A DNA stretch of 64,000 nucleotides from Pseudolabrys sp. (GTDB lineage: Bacteria > Pseudomonadota > Alphaproteobacteria > Rhizobiales > Xanthobacteraceae). Below are positions 7,015 to 15,363 of this stretch, piece after piece; position 1 is the first letter of the stretch, and each line of letters starts with the position of its first letter. The DNA is taken from the NCBI GenBank assembly GCA_026125895.1, contig JAHCKG010000019.1, forward strand, positions 1 through 64,000, read 5' to 3'. The notes under the pieces are model-generated. The model saw only the letters and a list, made by a program, of their open reading frames with translations. It had not been told where the DNA came from and made no database searches. The position numbers and the translations under genes were made by a program.

Positions 7015-7959
7015 ATGCGCTCCATCGCTGCACGACCGATCGCCGTTTTTCTCGGTATGTCCCTTTCTCTTCTGCTCGCGGACACCGCCTTCGCCCAGAA
7101 CCGCGACGTCGCCGGCGCCCGCGATTATCCCGGCATCGGCCGCTTCGCCGGCAGCGTCATCACCGGCTATCAGACCAAGGACTTCGACGCGGTGAAATTG
7201 CAGGCCGCGCCGTTCAAGGATGGCCAGCCGGCCGACGCGCGCACCGTCGAAGGCCGCGTCACCCGCATTGCCTATCGCACCGGGCCGGGACCCTCGATCC
7301 TGGAAGTGTCGCGCAATTTCGAGAACCAGCTCAGCAAAGCCGGCTTCGAGCCGCTGCTCGCCTGCAATGCCGACGACTGCGGCGGCATTCCCTTCAGCGA
7401 GAAGATCGATGTCTTGCCGATCCCGCAGATGTGGATCGACGGTTTCGACTTCCGCTACGTCGCGGCCCGCAAGCGCGACGGAAACACCGACATCTACGGC
7501 ACGGTCGTCACGAGCCGCAACAACGACGCCATCACCGTGCAGCTCGTCATCGCCGTGGTCGGCGCCATGGACAACAAGATGGTCGATGCCGCCGCCATGG
7601 CCAAGGGCCTCGGCGACAAGGGCCACATCGCGCTCTACGGCATCTATTTCGACACCGACAAGGCGACGATCAAACCGGAGAGCGCGCCGACACTCGCCGA
7701 GATGGCGAAGCTCCTGAACGGCCAGCCGGCGCTCAATGTCTATATCGTCGGCCACACCGACAACCAGGGCAGCTTCGAGCACAACATGACATTGTCGCGC
7801 CAGCGCGCCGATGCCGTCGCCGCCGCGCTTTCGGGCAGCTACAAAATCGGGCGCGGCCGCATGAAAACCGCGGGCCTTGGTTTTCTCAGCCCGGTCGGCA
7901 GCAACACGACCGAGGAAGGCCGCGCGCTCAACCGCCGCGTCGAACTGGTGGAACCCTGA
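7015..7959 (+). CDS. OmpA-family envelope protein
   Basis: 314 residues. The signal peptide (AVFLGMSLSLLLADTAFAQ) is followed by a domain of about 170 residues containing a Cys pair (LACNADDCGGIP). The C-terminal OmpA/MotB peptidoglycan-binding domain begins near IYFDTDKATIKPES and includes YIVGHTDNQGSFEHNMTLSRQRADAV and ALNRRVEL, which bind diaminopimelate of the cell wall. It probably tethers envelope to peptidoglycan. The start at 7015 has GTGAGG at the right distance and gives the cleanest signal sequence; the frame is open back to 6979. Confidence 0.85.
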   Translation: MRSIAARPIAVFLGMSLSLLLADTAFAQNRDVAGARDYPGIGRFAGSVITGYQTKDFDAVKLQAAPFKDGQPADARTVEGRVTRIAYRTGPGPSILEVSRNFENQLSKAGFEPLLACNADDCGGIPFSEKIDVLPIPQMWIDGFDFRYVAARKRDGNTDIYGTVVTSRNNDAITVQLVIAVVGAMDNKMVDAAAMAKGLGDKGHIALYGIYFDTDKATIKPESAPTLAEMAKLLNGQPALNVYIVGHTDNQGSFEHNMTLSRQRADAVAAALSGSYKIGRGRMKTAGLGFLSPVGSNTTEEGRALNRRVELVEP

Positions 7960-8067
7960 TCAACAAACATTGCAAAGGTATCCCGCGACGGCAGCGAGAG
8001 TCAGCCATGAAACATCCGCGGCGCAATCGCCGTTGCCGGCGCGCGGCGCCGGGCGTAATTTAAAAAC

Positions 8068-8364
8068 ATGAAACTGCGCCGCCACCCCCTGCTCCGCCTG
8101 CTGGCGATCAATCTGGCGATCGGCATCGCGGCTGCGGTCGTCATGACCGGCGGGCTGATGTGGCTCAATCCCGCGCATCTGCGGGATCTCATTCTCGCCG
8201 ACCGCAGCGGGGCGGCGGCCTTCGCGCTGCTGCTCTTCGGGCTCGTCGTCACCTTCGGCAGCGTCGCGATGGGCACCGCCGTGATGGCGCTCGGCCGCAA
8301 GCCCAAACCGCCGGTTCCCGGTGGCGGTAAACCTGTCGCCGTCCTGGTGCGCGCGCTAAATTAA
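8068..8364 (+). CDS. 98-aa membrane protein of unknown function
   Basis: There are two hydrophobic helices, LLAINLAIGIAAAVVMTGGLMWL and AAFALLLFGLVVTFGSVAMGTAVMAL, joined by a short polar loop (NPAHLRDLILADRSG) with a Pro/Gly-rich C terminus. It is predicted to be an inner-membrane protein with both ends in the cytoplasm. I do not recognise it beyond a general resemblance to small hypothetical proteins of Bradyrhizobium-like genomes. The end abuts a palindromic repeat. Confidence 0.6.
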   Translation: MKLRRHPLLRLLAINLAIGIAAAVVMTGGLMWLNPAHLRDLILADRSGAAAFALLLFGLVVTFGSVAMGTAVMALGRKPKPPVPGGGKPVAVLVRALN

Positions 8365-8416
8365 TGCGCATGATCTTGTCCGAAAACCGGTTCCCACTTT
8401 TCGGGATCATGCGTTA
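8364..8416. repeat. palindromic intergenic repeat, ATGCGCATGATC family
   Basis: ATGCGCATGATCTTGTCCG, then AAAACCGGTTCCCACTTTT, then CGGGATCATGCG form a long imperfect hairpin with CATGATC/GATCATG ends. I recall this element as dispersed in Bradyrhizobium-like genomes. It lies between converging genes and may act as a bidirectional terminator. Confidence 0.7.
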
Positions 8417-9226
8417 ATTCGGATTCGCCCCCAGCTTCTCCGCGAACAGCACGATGGTCTTGCGGTAGATCTCCGAGCGATTCCACTCGCGCATCACCTG
8501 GAAATTCTCGGTGCCCTCGCCGAACGGCTGGCCGGTGCGCCAGCCGCTGACGCGCAGCAGATTCGCCGTCGAGGCCAGCACGTCCGGCACCGAGTGGCGC
8601 AGATCGACGTGGCCGTTGCCGTCGTAATCGACGCCGTACTTGATGTAGCTCGACGGCAGGAACTGCGTCTGGCCGATCTCGCCGGCGAAGGCGCCCTTCA
8701 TGTCGCCGAGCGGCAGGTCGCCGCGATTGACGATCTGCAGCGCCGCGATCAGTTCGCCCTGAAACAACTCGGTGCGCCGGCAGTCATGCGCCAGCGTCGC
8801 CAGCGTGCGCACGACAGGCAATTTACCCATGTCGCCGCCGCCATTGTCGGTCTCGAGCGTCCACACCGCCATCAATATCTCTTTGGGCACGCCGAACTGC
8901 CGCTCGATGCGCGAGAGCAATTGCGCGTGCTTCTGCATCAGCGCCGAGGCGCGCTTGATGCGGGCGGGGATGACGCGGGTCCGCGCATAATCCTCGAAGC
9001 TCTTGCGGAACGTGTAGCGCTGGCGCTTGTCGAAGGCCAAGACGTTCTGGTCGATGGTGACGCCGGCGAAGGCCTGGCTGATCACCGAGGACGACACGCC
9101 GGCGGCGCGCGCCTCGCCGCCCATCTGCTGCAGGAAGACGTTGAAATCGCCGCCGCAGCGCGCGGCCTGGGCCGGAACGGCGAACAGCGAGGTGAGGAGA
9201 AGCGCGAGGGCGAGATGTTTTTTCAT
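8414..9226 (-). CDS. lytic murein transglycosylase, MltB-like
   Basis: 270 residues with a signal peptide (HLALALLLTSLFAVPAQA) and no lipobox Cys at the cleavage site. MltB/SLT_2 features: QRYTFRKSFEDYARTRV, the catalytic Glu in AVWTLETDNGGG, LATLAHDCRRTELFQGEL, GEIGQTQFLPSSYIKYGVDYDGNG and a Cys-paired core. It cleaves periplasmic glycan strands. The length suits the short stand-alone form common in alphaproteobacteria (no peptidoglycan-binding domain at the C terminus). ATG 9226 was chosen for the signal peptide; a GTG lies five codons upstream. Confidence 0.88.
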   Translation of the reverse strand: MKKHLALALLLTSLFAVPAQAARCGGDFNVFLQQMGGEARAAGVSSSVISQAFAGVTIDQNVLAFDKRQRYTFRKSFEDYARTRVIPARIKRASALMQKHAQLLSRIERQFGVPKEILMAVWTLETDNGGGDMGKLPVVRTLATLAHDCRRTELFQGELIAALQIVNRGDLPLGDMKGAFAGEIGQTQFLPSSYIKYGVDYDGNGHVDLRHSVPDVLASTANLLRVSGWRTGQPFGEGTENFQVMREWNRSEIYRKTIVLFAEKLGANPN

Positions 9227-9246
9227 GCGTTTATCCAGCACGACCG

Positions 9247-9320
9247 CTCATTCCCGCGCAAGCGGGAATCCAGTCTTTAACAAGCAAGAACTGGATCCCC
9301 GCTTGCGCGGGGATGACCGG
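9247..9320. repeat. paired palindromic repeat, CCCGC-CAAG-GCGGG family
   Basis: Two hairpins, ATTCCCGCGCAAGCGGGAAT and ATCCCCGCTTGCGCGGGGAT, face each other around a short spacer with matching CCAGT/ACTGG ends. The same unit recurs at 13570-13610, 27417-27445 and 37929-37960. Confidence 0.85.
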
Positions 9321-9343
9321 AGTGTGTTGCTGCCGCAAGAGCC

Positions 9344-10549
9344 TCACGCCGGCACCGCGCCCGCCAGATAGTCGATCGCCGCGGCGGCGCCGCCGGAACC
9401 GTGCGGCAGCTTGAGCGCCTTGAGCCCCATCTCCACCGCGCCGAGCACGCCGAGCACCATCGGCGCGTTGACATGGCCCATATGGGCGATGCGGAAGCCG
9501 CGGCCTTCCGTCTTGCCGAGCGCCCGGCCGAGCACGACGCCGCATTTGACGCCGCAGTAATCGACCAGCGCCTGCGCGCTTTCGCCGCCGCGGGTGATCA
9601 CCGGCGTCACCGTGTCGCAACGCTCATTCGCCTCGGTGACGTTGAAATCGAAGGTCTGGCCTTCCGACCACACCGCCACGGCGCGGCGCACCGCTTCGGC
9701 GAGCGCGCGATGCCGCGCGAACACATTGGCCTCGCCCTCGGCGAACATCAGGTCGAACGCGGCGCGCAGGCCGAACAGCAGCTGCTCCGGCGGCGTGCCG
9801 CAATATTTGTGGTAGTGCACCGGGCCGTCGCGGAACGTCCAGTCCCAATAAGGCGTACGCATGTTCGCTTTTTTGTGCGCCTCGAGCGCGCGCGGCCCGG
9901 CGGCGGTGAAGCCGAGCCCCGGCGGCGTCATCAGCCCCTTCTGCGAGGCCGACATCGACAGATCGACGCCCCACTTGTCCATCTCGAACGGCACGCAGCC
10001 GAGCGAGGCGACCGTATCGACGCACAGCAGCGCGTCATGCCCCGCCGCGCGCAGCGCCTGCGCTATCGCCGGAATGTCGTTGATGACGCCGGACGCGGTG
10101 TCGATCTGCGCCACCAGCACGGCCTTGATCTCGCCCTTGGTATCCTTGCGCAGCCGCGCCTCGACCTGCTCGGGCTGCACGGCGCGCCGGAAATCGCCGG
10201 GCAGAATCTCGACCTCGGCGCCCAGCATCTTCGCCGCCTCGCCCCAGCCGATGGCGAAGCGCCCGCTTTCCAGCACCAGCACCTTGTCGCCCCGCGACAG
10301 CACATTGGTCAGCGCGGCTTCCCAGGCGCCGTGGCCGTTGGCCGCGTAGATGTAGCAGCGGCCGGCGCTGGTGGCGAAGATGCGCTTCAAGTCGCGCAGC
10401 AGCGTGTCGGTGAGCGCCACCATCGGCCCGGCATAGATATCGAGGGCCGGGCTGTGCATCGCCTGGAGCACGGCATCGGGAACGTTGGTGGGACCCGGAA
10501 TGGCGAGGAATTCGCGGCCGGCGGCGACGGACGGGACGGTTTGCGACAT
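9344..10549 (-). CDS. class V aminotransferase, serine-glyoxylate / alanine-glyoxylate type
   Basis: 401 residues, PLP fold type I. The N terminus (EFLAIPGPTNVPDAVLQAM) is typical of the group; YIYAANGHGAWEAAL, ALLCVDTVASLGCVPFEMD and the PLP lysine in SMSASQKGLMTPPGL are all in place. The reaction moves an amino group from serine or alanine to glyoxylate. In methylotrophs this enzyme belongs to the serine cycle; no serine-cycle neighbours are present here, so a photorespiratory-type or amino acid salvage role is as likely. It is a single gene with repeats on both sides. Confidence 0.88.
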   Translation of the reverse strand: MSQTVPSVAAGREFLAIPGPTNVPDAVLQAMHSPALDIYAGPMVALTDTLLRDLKRIFATSAGRCYIYAANGHGAWEAALTNVLSRGDKVLVLESGRFAIGWGEAAKMLGAEVEILPGDFRRAVQPEQVEARLRKDTKGEIKAVLVAQIDTASGVINDIPAIAQALRAAGHDALLCVDTVASLGCVPFEMDKWGVDLSMSASQKGLMTPPGLGFTAAGPRALEAHKKANMRTPYWDWTFRDGPVHYHKYCGTPPEQLLFGLRAAFDLMFAEGEANVFARHRALAEAVRRAVAVWSEGQTFDFNVTEANERCDTVTPVITRGGESAQALVDYCGVKCGVVLGRALGKTEGRGFRIAHMGHVNAPMVLGVLGAVEMGLKALKLPHGSGGAAAAIDYLAGAVPA

Positions 10550-10919
10550 GGGGAGAAAATCTCGATTGCGGAAGGCGGTTTGCCTAGCATGATTTGCCCG
10601 CGCCGGTTGATCACGAATGTTGATGGGATTTATCAGCGCGGCGTTGGGTTTGCGGCGCGCGGGAACGCTGCGGCGGCGCGATTGTCGGGGGCGGGGTTAC
10701 GAGCCCCGCCCGCAGGCGCCACACCCTGCCCCACGTTCAGCGAGCGGAGGCGGGACGAGCCGAGCCTGAGACAAGACGAGGCCGAAGGTATATATACCTC
10801 GACGTTAAGTCGAGAGACAAGAAGCTGGGCGAGAACAGACTAACTGCGCTATTGCCAAAAGCGGCGAAAGGTCGAAAATTCTCATACCACAATCTACAGG
10901 CGACTGCGGTGAGCTCGGC
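10550..10919. other. 370-base gap at the left edge of the foreign block
   Basis: No gene seen. It contains the hairpin GGGGCGGGG-TTACGA-GCCCCGCCC near 10689 and two adjacent palindromes, GGTATATATACC (10787-10798) and CTCGAC-GTTAA-GTCGAG (10798-10814). Base composition falls from GC-rich to AT-rich from about 10830, marking the boundary. The promoter of the next gene should lie in 10830-10910. Confidence 0.5.
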
Positions 10920-12875
10920 ATGACGGTTTTAAGCCTTACAGCAAAACAAGATCATCTTGAGCGAGTTGCCAAGACACGCGATCCAATAAAGGCATTGTCA
11001 GAGTTCGTTTGGAACGCCCTCGACGCAAATGCCACTCACGTTTCAGTCGACCTTCTGCCAAACAAGTTAGGCGGAATCGACGCCATACAAATTCGCGATG
11101 ACGGAATCGGCATAGCTTATGAGAGAGCTCAAAGCGACTTTAGCAATCTAGGCGACTCTTGGAAAAAGAATGCACCAAGAAAAGCGTCTCAACGACCCTA
11201 TCACGGGAAGGAAGGCAGGGGTCGACTGCGGTTTTATTCACTTTCCCAAAAGGCGAGATGGTATTCGACTTACTCAAATGGAGGTCAACCACTCGACCTC
11301 ACCATCGAAATTGATTCTCAATCTTTGGGTAAGTGCGATTTGGCTGAGCCAACGCCGTCAAAGAAAAGCAGCTTCGGCACTATCGTAGACTTGGCACCGC
11401 TCAAGGAGCCGTTCGATTGGCTGCAATCAGAAGCGGCCTTAATTGAATTCAGCACCATATTCGCCCCATATTTGCTGCGGTATCCAGATGTTTCCATTTC
11501 TTATAACGGCACACCAATAAGACCTTCCGACACCATCGAACTATCTTACGATTTTCCCAGAAAAACCGTTGTCTGCCCTAAGCGAACAATCAAGGACCTA
11601 ACCCTTAAGGTCATCGAATGGAAATCCCACGTTGAAAATCGAAAGATAAACCTCGGAGGGGAAAACGGCATTGTATTGGGGTCACAACCCGCCAACGTCA
11701 CCGCTCCAGACTTCGAGTATTCTGCATACGCCTATTCGAAATTTTTCGAAGAGATCGCTGACGCAAATTTACTAGAGCTTGACGATCTAACCGACCCCGA
11801 CTTTGCCTACTTGATGAACTTCATTCGTGACGAACTCGGCGAGTATTTTCGCACACGCCTAGCAGAGCGATCCAAAGGCCTTATCGAAGAACTAAAGAAT
11901 GCAGGGGCGTACCCCTATGAGGGCGAACCGCGCGATGCTGTCGAGCGCACAGAGCGCCAAGTCTTCGACATCGCCACTTATGCGGTCTCGTCATACTCGC
12001 GAGATTTCAAAAAAGCCGACACTTCGCTTAAGAAAATGACTCTGACGCTCTTAAGAGAAGCGCTCAGACACAATCCGGATTCCCTTTCTACTATTCTTCG
12101 CGCGGTCGTGAACCTGCCGAAAACACGGCAAGACGAACTCTCTGGTCTTCTTCACAAGACTGAACTTGGAAATATCATTTCAGCGTCAAGCCTGATCGCG
12201 GATCGCGTGACTGCGATCGAGATATTAAAAGCGATGGTTTTCAATCCTGAGTACCGCCACACAATAAAGGAGCGCGGAGAACTCGATGTAATCGTGCGAG
12301 ATAATACCTGGATATTTGGTGAGCGATTTCATATCACAATGCCCGAAGCAGGCCTTACAAAGATCATGGACCGCGTAAGCGATGAATTGGGCACTAAGAG
12401 ACGAGGCAAAAAGATAAAGAAAGGAGACGGAAAGTCAGGAAGAGCAGACTGCTTTTTAGGAAGAAGCGTCCCCCATCAGAGGGGAGAGGCCACAGAGTTT
12501 GTCGTCATTGAACTCAAGCGCCCCTCGCTGAAGATCGCGCGTAAAGAAATTGACCAATTAGAGGACTACGTATCAGCCCTAAAGGCGCAACCTGATTTTG
12601 CGCACACCGACACATTTTGGAACTTCTTTCTGATAACAGGCGAATATGACGACTCCATAAAAGATAGGGTCACTCAGAAGGATCGGCCGCAAGGACTTTT
12701 TCTGGAAACGGGCAACTCTAAAGTGTGGGTCAAGACGTGGGCGCAAGTATTGAGAGATTGCGAATCGCGTTTGACATTTATTCAGGAGCGTTTGCGCGTG
12801 GACGTCTCAGACGAAGACATCTCGTCGCGAATTTCAGCCCTTAGAAGCTCTGTTCTAAAAGAGGATAGAAAGTAG
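10920..12875 (+). CDS. GHKL ATPase fused to a Shedu-like PD-(D/E)XK nuclease domain, candidate defence effector
   Basis: 651 residues. An N-terminal GHKL (Hsp90/MutL/MORC-type) ATPase domain is clear: N box E28 with WNALDA (N32, D35), G1 box RDDGIGI (about 59-65), G2 box GKEGRGRLRFYSL (96-108). The middle is helical. Near the C terminus come WIFGERFHIT, D510 in ADCFLGR, and E531-x-K533 in VVIELKRP, then Q546 in EIDQLEDYV, which fits a PD-(D/E)XK nuclease resembling Shedu/DUF4263. ATP-gated nuclease action on invading DNA is inferred. Codon use is AT-rich compared with both neighbours, indicating transfer. The frameshifted HEPN-like gene follows after 7 bases. It may instead be an orphan restriction or repair protein. 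Confidence 0.72.
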   Translation: MTVLSLTAKQDHLERVAKTRDPIKALSEFVWNALDANATHVSVDLLPNKLGGIDAIQIRDDGIGIAYERAQSDFSNLGDSWKKNAPRKASQRPYHGKEGRGRLRFYSLSQKARWYSTYSNGGQPLDLTIEIDSQSLGKCDLAEPTPSKKSSFGTIVDLAPLKEPFDWLQSEAALIEFSTIFAPYLLRYPDVSISYNGTPIRPSDTIELSYDFPRKTVVCPKRTIKDLTLKVIEWKSHVENRKINLGGENGIVLGSQPANVTAPDFEYSAYAYSKFFEEIADANLLELDDLTDPDFAYLMNFIRDELGEYFRTRLAERSKGLIEELKNAGAYPYEGEPRDAVERTERQVFDIATYAVSSYSRDFKKADTSLKKMTLTLLREALRHNPDSLSTILRAVVNLPKTRQDELSGLLHKTELGNIISASSLIADRVTAIEILKAMVFNPEYRHTIKERGELDVIVRDNTWIFGERFHITMPEAGLTKIMDRVSDELGTKRRGKKIKKGDGKSGRADCFLGRSVPHQRGEATEFVVIELKRPSLKIARKEIDQLEDYVSALKAQPDFAHTDTFWNFFLITGEYDDSIKDRVTQKDRPQGLFLETGNSKVWVKTWAQVLRDCESRLTFIQERLRVDVSDEDISSRISALRSSVLKEDRK

Positions 12876-12882
12876 AGCGACC

Positions 12883-13369
12883 ATGTCTTTCAGTGTCGAC
12901 GACATGAACAAGGCTCTAGGAGAATTTCTGACCGAACTCGGACGAGTTGAATTTACGATGCTCTTAGTTATGGAAATCTACAATGAAGCCCCCCCTCGAG
13001 CATCTTTTTGCGATCTATGCATCAAAGACATTCGGCCCAAAAATTGATTGTTTCAAGGCTTGGTGTGCGCCGGCGAGCGTATCAGAGAAAAACAGGCCCC
13101 TTTTGGATAGGGTCTACAAGGATCTGGAATCGTTACTTCCTCAGCGAAATTTCATCATCCATGGCGAGACCTGGGACGGCGCCCTTGGCGGCAAGCCGCG
13201 ACAGCCATATCGCATTGGAGTGACTGCCGACAATTTAGACTATCTGGACGATTTCGATCGCGGGAAAGACGGCCCAAACGTGTTTGATGTACTTCGCGTT
13301 CGTGAGGCAACTGACACATGCAGAAAAATTCGGAATGACCTCGAGATTCTGAAGAACCCTACTTTTTAG
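12883..13369 (+). pseudogene. HEPN-like gene interrupted by a frameshift in a C7 tract
   Basis: Translation from ATG 12883 gives MSFSVDDMNKALGEFLTELG through YNEAP, then shifts frame at seven Cs (12989-12995) and stops at TGA 13045-13047. Removing one C joins it to the downstream frame (PLEHLFAIYASKTFGPKIDC and on) and yields a single 161-residue protein ending LEILKNPTF. The downstream part holds LLPQRNFIIHGETW, where RNFIIH is the R-x4-H motif of HEPN ribonucleases and their partners. The start is 7 bases after the ATPase/nuclease stop, so the two form an operon. The cause may be real decay, slippage in a homopolymer, or a base-call error. Confidence 0.65.
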
Positions 13370-13479
13370 AGAACCTTCGGCTTCGGTTATTGGAAAGTAT
13401 GGAATACTCTCTGCCCGTCTATAACAACCCGCCCATCGTCCTCGTTTCTGTCCGCCGCGCAAGTGCGCGCCGACCTCTC

Positions 13480-13690
13480 ACCCAAGGGGAGAGGTGAAAG
13501 AGAGTGTGGCGCGTCTCGTAAGCCGTCATGGCCGGGCTTGGCCCGGCCATCCACGTCTTGGCAGTGATAAGAAGAGCTGGATCCCCGCTTTCGCGGGGAT
13601 GAGCGGAGGGTGGAGCGCGACGGAGGCTGGGGCGGTCCCGGTTCTGCGCAGCGGCATTTCATGCCGCAGCGCGCCCGGGACAAGAGCGCC
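13480..13690. repeat. cluster of four palindromic repeats
   Basis: In order: CTCTCACCC-AAGG-GGAGAG; GTCATGGCCGGG-CTT-GGCCCGGCCAT; GGATCCCCGC-TTTC-GCGGGGAT; and a long hairpin beginning GCGGTCCCGGTTCTGCGCAG and ending CGCGCCCGGGAC (13631-13682). Each belongs to a family seen again in this window. No gene is seen between 13370 and 13690. Confidence 0.8.
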
Positions 13691-13939
13691 TCACGCCTCG
13701 TTCAGCGACGCGCCGCGGGCGCTCATCGTGTCCTGGCCCTTGCGCGTCAGCATGAACTTGGCGCCGAGCGCCGCCATGTCCTCGTGCGAACATGTGACGT
13801 AGTCGCGCGCCATCAGCGAGGCGACGCGCTCCGCCCGCTCCGGCTTTTCCTCGTCGTGCGAATATTCGCCGATGTCGGCGAGCAGCGCGATGTCGTCGTT
13901 ATCGAGATCGTCGCCGGTCGGAACGGGGTTGTGGGTCAT
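13691..13939 (-). CDS. 82-aa acidic protein of unknown function
   Basis: A soluble acidic protein: an N-terminal low-complexity stretch (PTGDDLDNDDIALLADIGEY), then HDEEKPERAERVASLMARDY and a C-terminal part (GAKFMLTRKGQDTMSARG). GAGGCTCC precedes the ATG. It sits alone between two repeat clusters. I do not recognise the family. Confidence 0.65.
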   Translation of the reverse strand: MTHNPVPTGDDLDNDDIALLADIGEYSHDEEKPERAERVASLMARDYVTCSHEDMAALGAKFMLTRKGQDTMSARGASLNEA

Positions 13940-14007
13940 GGTGCGGAGCCTCCCTCAAGGTCGCGAGGATAACGGAGGCGAAGGGTGTGGGTTCCGCCGA
14001 CGTCGGC

Positions 14008-14165
14008 TTGGCTTCGTCATGGCCGCACTTGTTGCGGCCATCCACGCCTTGTTGCCGGTCCTTAAGACGTGGATGGCCGGGACAAGCCCGGCCATGACAG
14101 TGAGTATTTGGCGGTCCCGGGTCTGCGCAGCAACGCTTCGCGTTGCAGCGCGCCCGGGACAAGTC
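14008..14165. repeat. second repeat cluster, with a variant copy of the 13631-13682 hairpin
   Basis: Holds GTCATGGCCGCACTTGTTGCGGCCAT, its inverted partner ATGGCCGGGACAAGCCCGGCCAT, and at 14112-14161 a copy of the GCGGTCCCGG...CCCGGGACAAG hairpin. The inner stem differs from the first copy with matching changes on both sides (GGCAT/ATGCC there, AACGC/GCGTT here). Confidence 0.8.
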
Positions 14166-14190
14166 ACGGCATCGCCGCTACAAGCGTCAC

Positions 14191-14754
14191 CTACGCCGCC
14201 TTGCGCTGGTGCTTGCCCTCGCGGACTTCCTCGATGATCTTCTTGGAGAAGGCCTCGAGATCGCCGGGGTTGCGCGAGGTGATGACGCCGTTGTCGGTGA
14301 CCACCTCGCTGTCCTCCCACTGCGCGCCGGCGTTCATCACGTCGGTCTTGATCGAGTGATAGGAGGTCATCTTCTTGCCCTTGGCGATGCCGGTCTCGAC
14401 CAGCAGCCACGGCGCGTGGCACACGGCGGCCACCGTCTTGCCGGCGTCGTAGAACGCCTTGATCAGCTTGAGCGCGTCCTTGTTGACGCGCAGCAGGTCC
14501 GGGTTGATCTGCCCGCCCGGCAGCACGATGGCGTCGTAATCGGCGGCGTTCGCTTCCTTGAGCTTGCGGTCCACCTTGACCGGGCGGCCCCAGTCCTTCT
14601 TGTCCCAGCCCTTGATCTCGCCTTCCTCCGGCGAGACGACGTCCACCTGCGCGCCGGCCGCCTTGAGGCGGTCACGCGGCACTTCGAGTTCCGATTGCTC
14701 GAAGCCGTTGGTGGCGAGAATGAGGATGCGTTTGCCCGATAGCGCTGCGGCCAT
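14191..14754 (-). CDS. DJ-1/PfpI family glutamine-amidotransferase-like protein
   Basis: 187 residues with the full PfpI fold: ILILATNGFEQSELEVPRD, VDVVSPEEGEIKGWD, YDAIVLPGGQINPDLLR, and the nucleophile elbow AAVCHAPWLL with Cys and adjacent His. A Glu early in the chain (FEQSE) completes the expected site. Members include stress-linked deglycase or peptidase proteins such as YhbO and PfpI; the true activity is debated, so only the family is assigned. It is a single gene with its own start site context. YhbO-like proteins are often induced by osmotic or oxidative stress. Confidence 0.88.
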   Translation of the reverse strand: MAAALSGKRILILATNGFEQSELEVPRDRLKAAGAQVDVVSPEEGEIKGWDKKDWGRPVKVDRKLKEANAADYDAIVLPGGQINPDLLRVNKDALKLIKAFYDAGKTVAAVCHAPWLLVETGIAKGKKMTSYHSIKTDVMNAGAQWEDSEVVTDNGVITSRNPGDLEAFSKKIIEEVREGKHQRKAA

Positions 14755-14836
14755 GGTTCATCTCCTGTTGTTCGGGTGCCCTTGAGGGGACAACGATGGA
14801 ACAGGGATGATGGTTGCGCCGCGGCGGCGGGCAGCC

Positions 14837-15223
14837 TTACGCCGCCGGGATCGGGCGCGGGCGGCCGTTCTCGTCGATGGCGACGAAGGTGAAATGCGCG
14901 TCGGTCACCTTCTCGTGGTGGCGCGTCTGGAAACGCCGCGCCCAGGCCTCGACGTGGATCTTCATCGAGGTGCGGCCGATGGAATCGACGTGGGTGTAGA
15001 CCTCGAGCACGTCGCCGACCTTGACGGGGCGGATGAACTTCATGGCGTCCACCGCGATGGTGACGACGCGGCCATGCGCGCGCTCGATGGCGGCGATGCC
15101 GCCGGCCTGGTCCATGCGGGACAGCACCCAGCCGCCGAAGATGTCGCCGTTGGCATTCGTGTCCGCCGGCATGGCGCTGATGCGCACGGTCAGATGGCCG
15201 CGCGGGGCGGTGTCGTCGCTCAT
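14837..15223 (-). CDS. acyl-CoA thioesterase, hot-dog fold, YciA-like
   Basis: 128 residues. HLTVRISAMPADTNANGDIFGGWVLS is the YciA/BACH signature, with the catalytic Asp in NANGDIFGGW; AHGRVVTIAVDAMKFIRPVKVGD and THVDSIGRTSMKIHVEAW complete the hot-dog strands. It hydrolyses acyl-CoA thioesters in the cytosol, probably with broad chain-length range. The start at ATG 15223 (MSDDTAPRG) was chosen for family length; AGGACTG lies upstream. Confidence 0.9.
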   Translation of the reverse strand: MSDDTAPRGHLTVRISAMPADTNANGDIFGGWVLSRMDQAGGIAAIERAHGRVVTIAVDAMKFIRPVKVGDVLEVYTHVDSIGRTSMKIHVEAWARRFQTRHHEKVTDAHFTFVAIDENGRPRPIPAA

Positions 15224-15363
15224 GGTCAGTCCTGTCGTTCGTTCGCTCAAGGGTCCAGAGAAAAGCCCGCGCGGAACGCCAGCGCAAGACGACAAAAAGT
15301 CGGCAAAAGGCGCTAGGCTGATCCGATCGGCGGCGTCAGGGGCGGCCGCCAGGGGGAGGCCAG

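Noticed and set aside
8007..8063. 18-codon frame MKHPRRNRRCRRAAPGVI
   Set aside because: Very short, Arg-rich by base composition only, no supporting context.
10681..10820. Transposon ends flanking the GHKL/HEPN block
   Set aside because: The palindromes here are not matched by inverted or direct copies after 13369 and no transposase is present.
13480..14165. Possible CRISPR array, because of clustered repeats
   Set aside because: Repeats are palindromic, of several families and irregularly spaced; no equal-length spacers and no cas genes.
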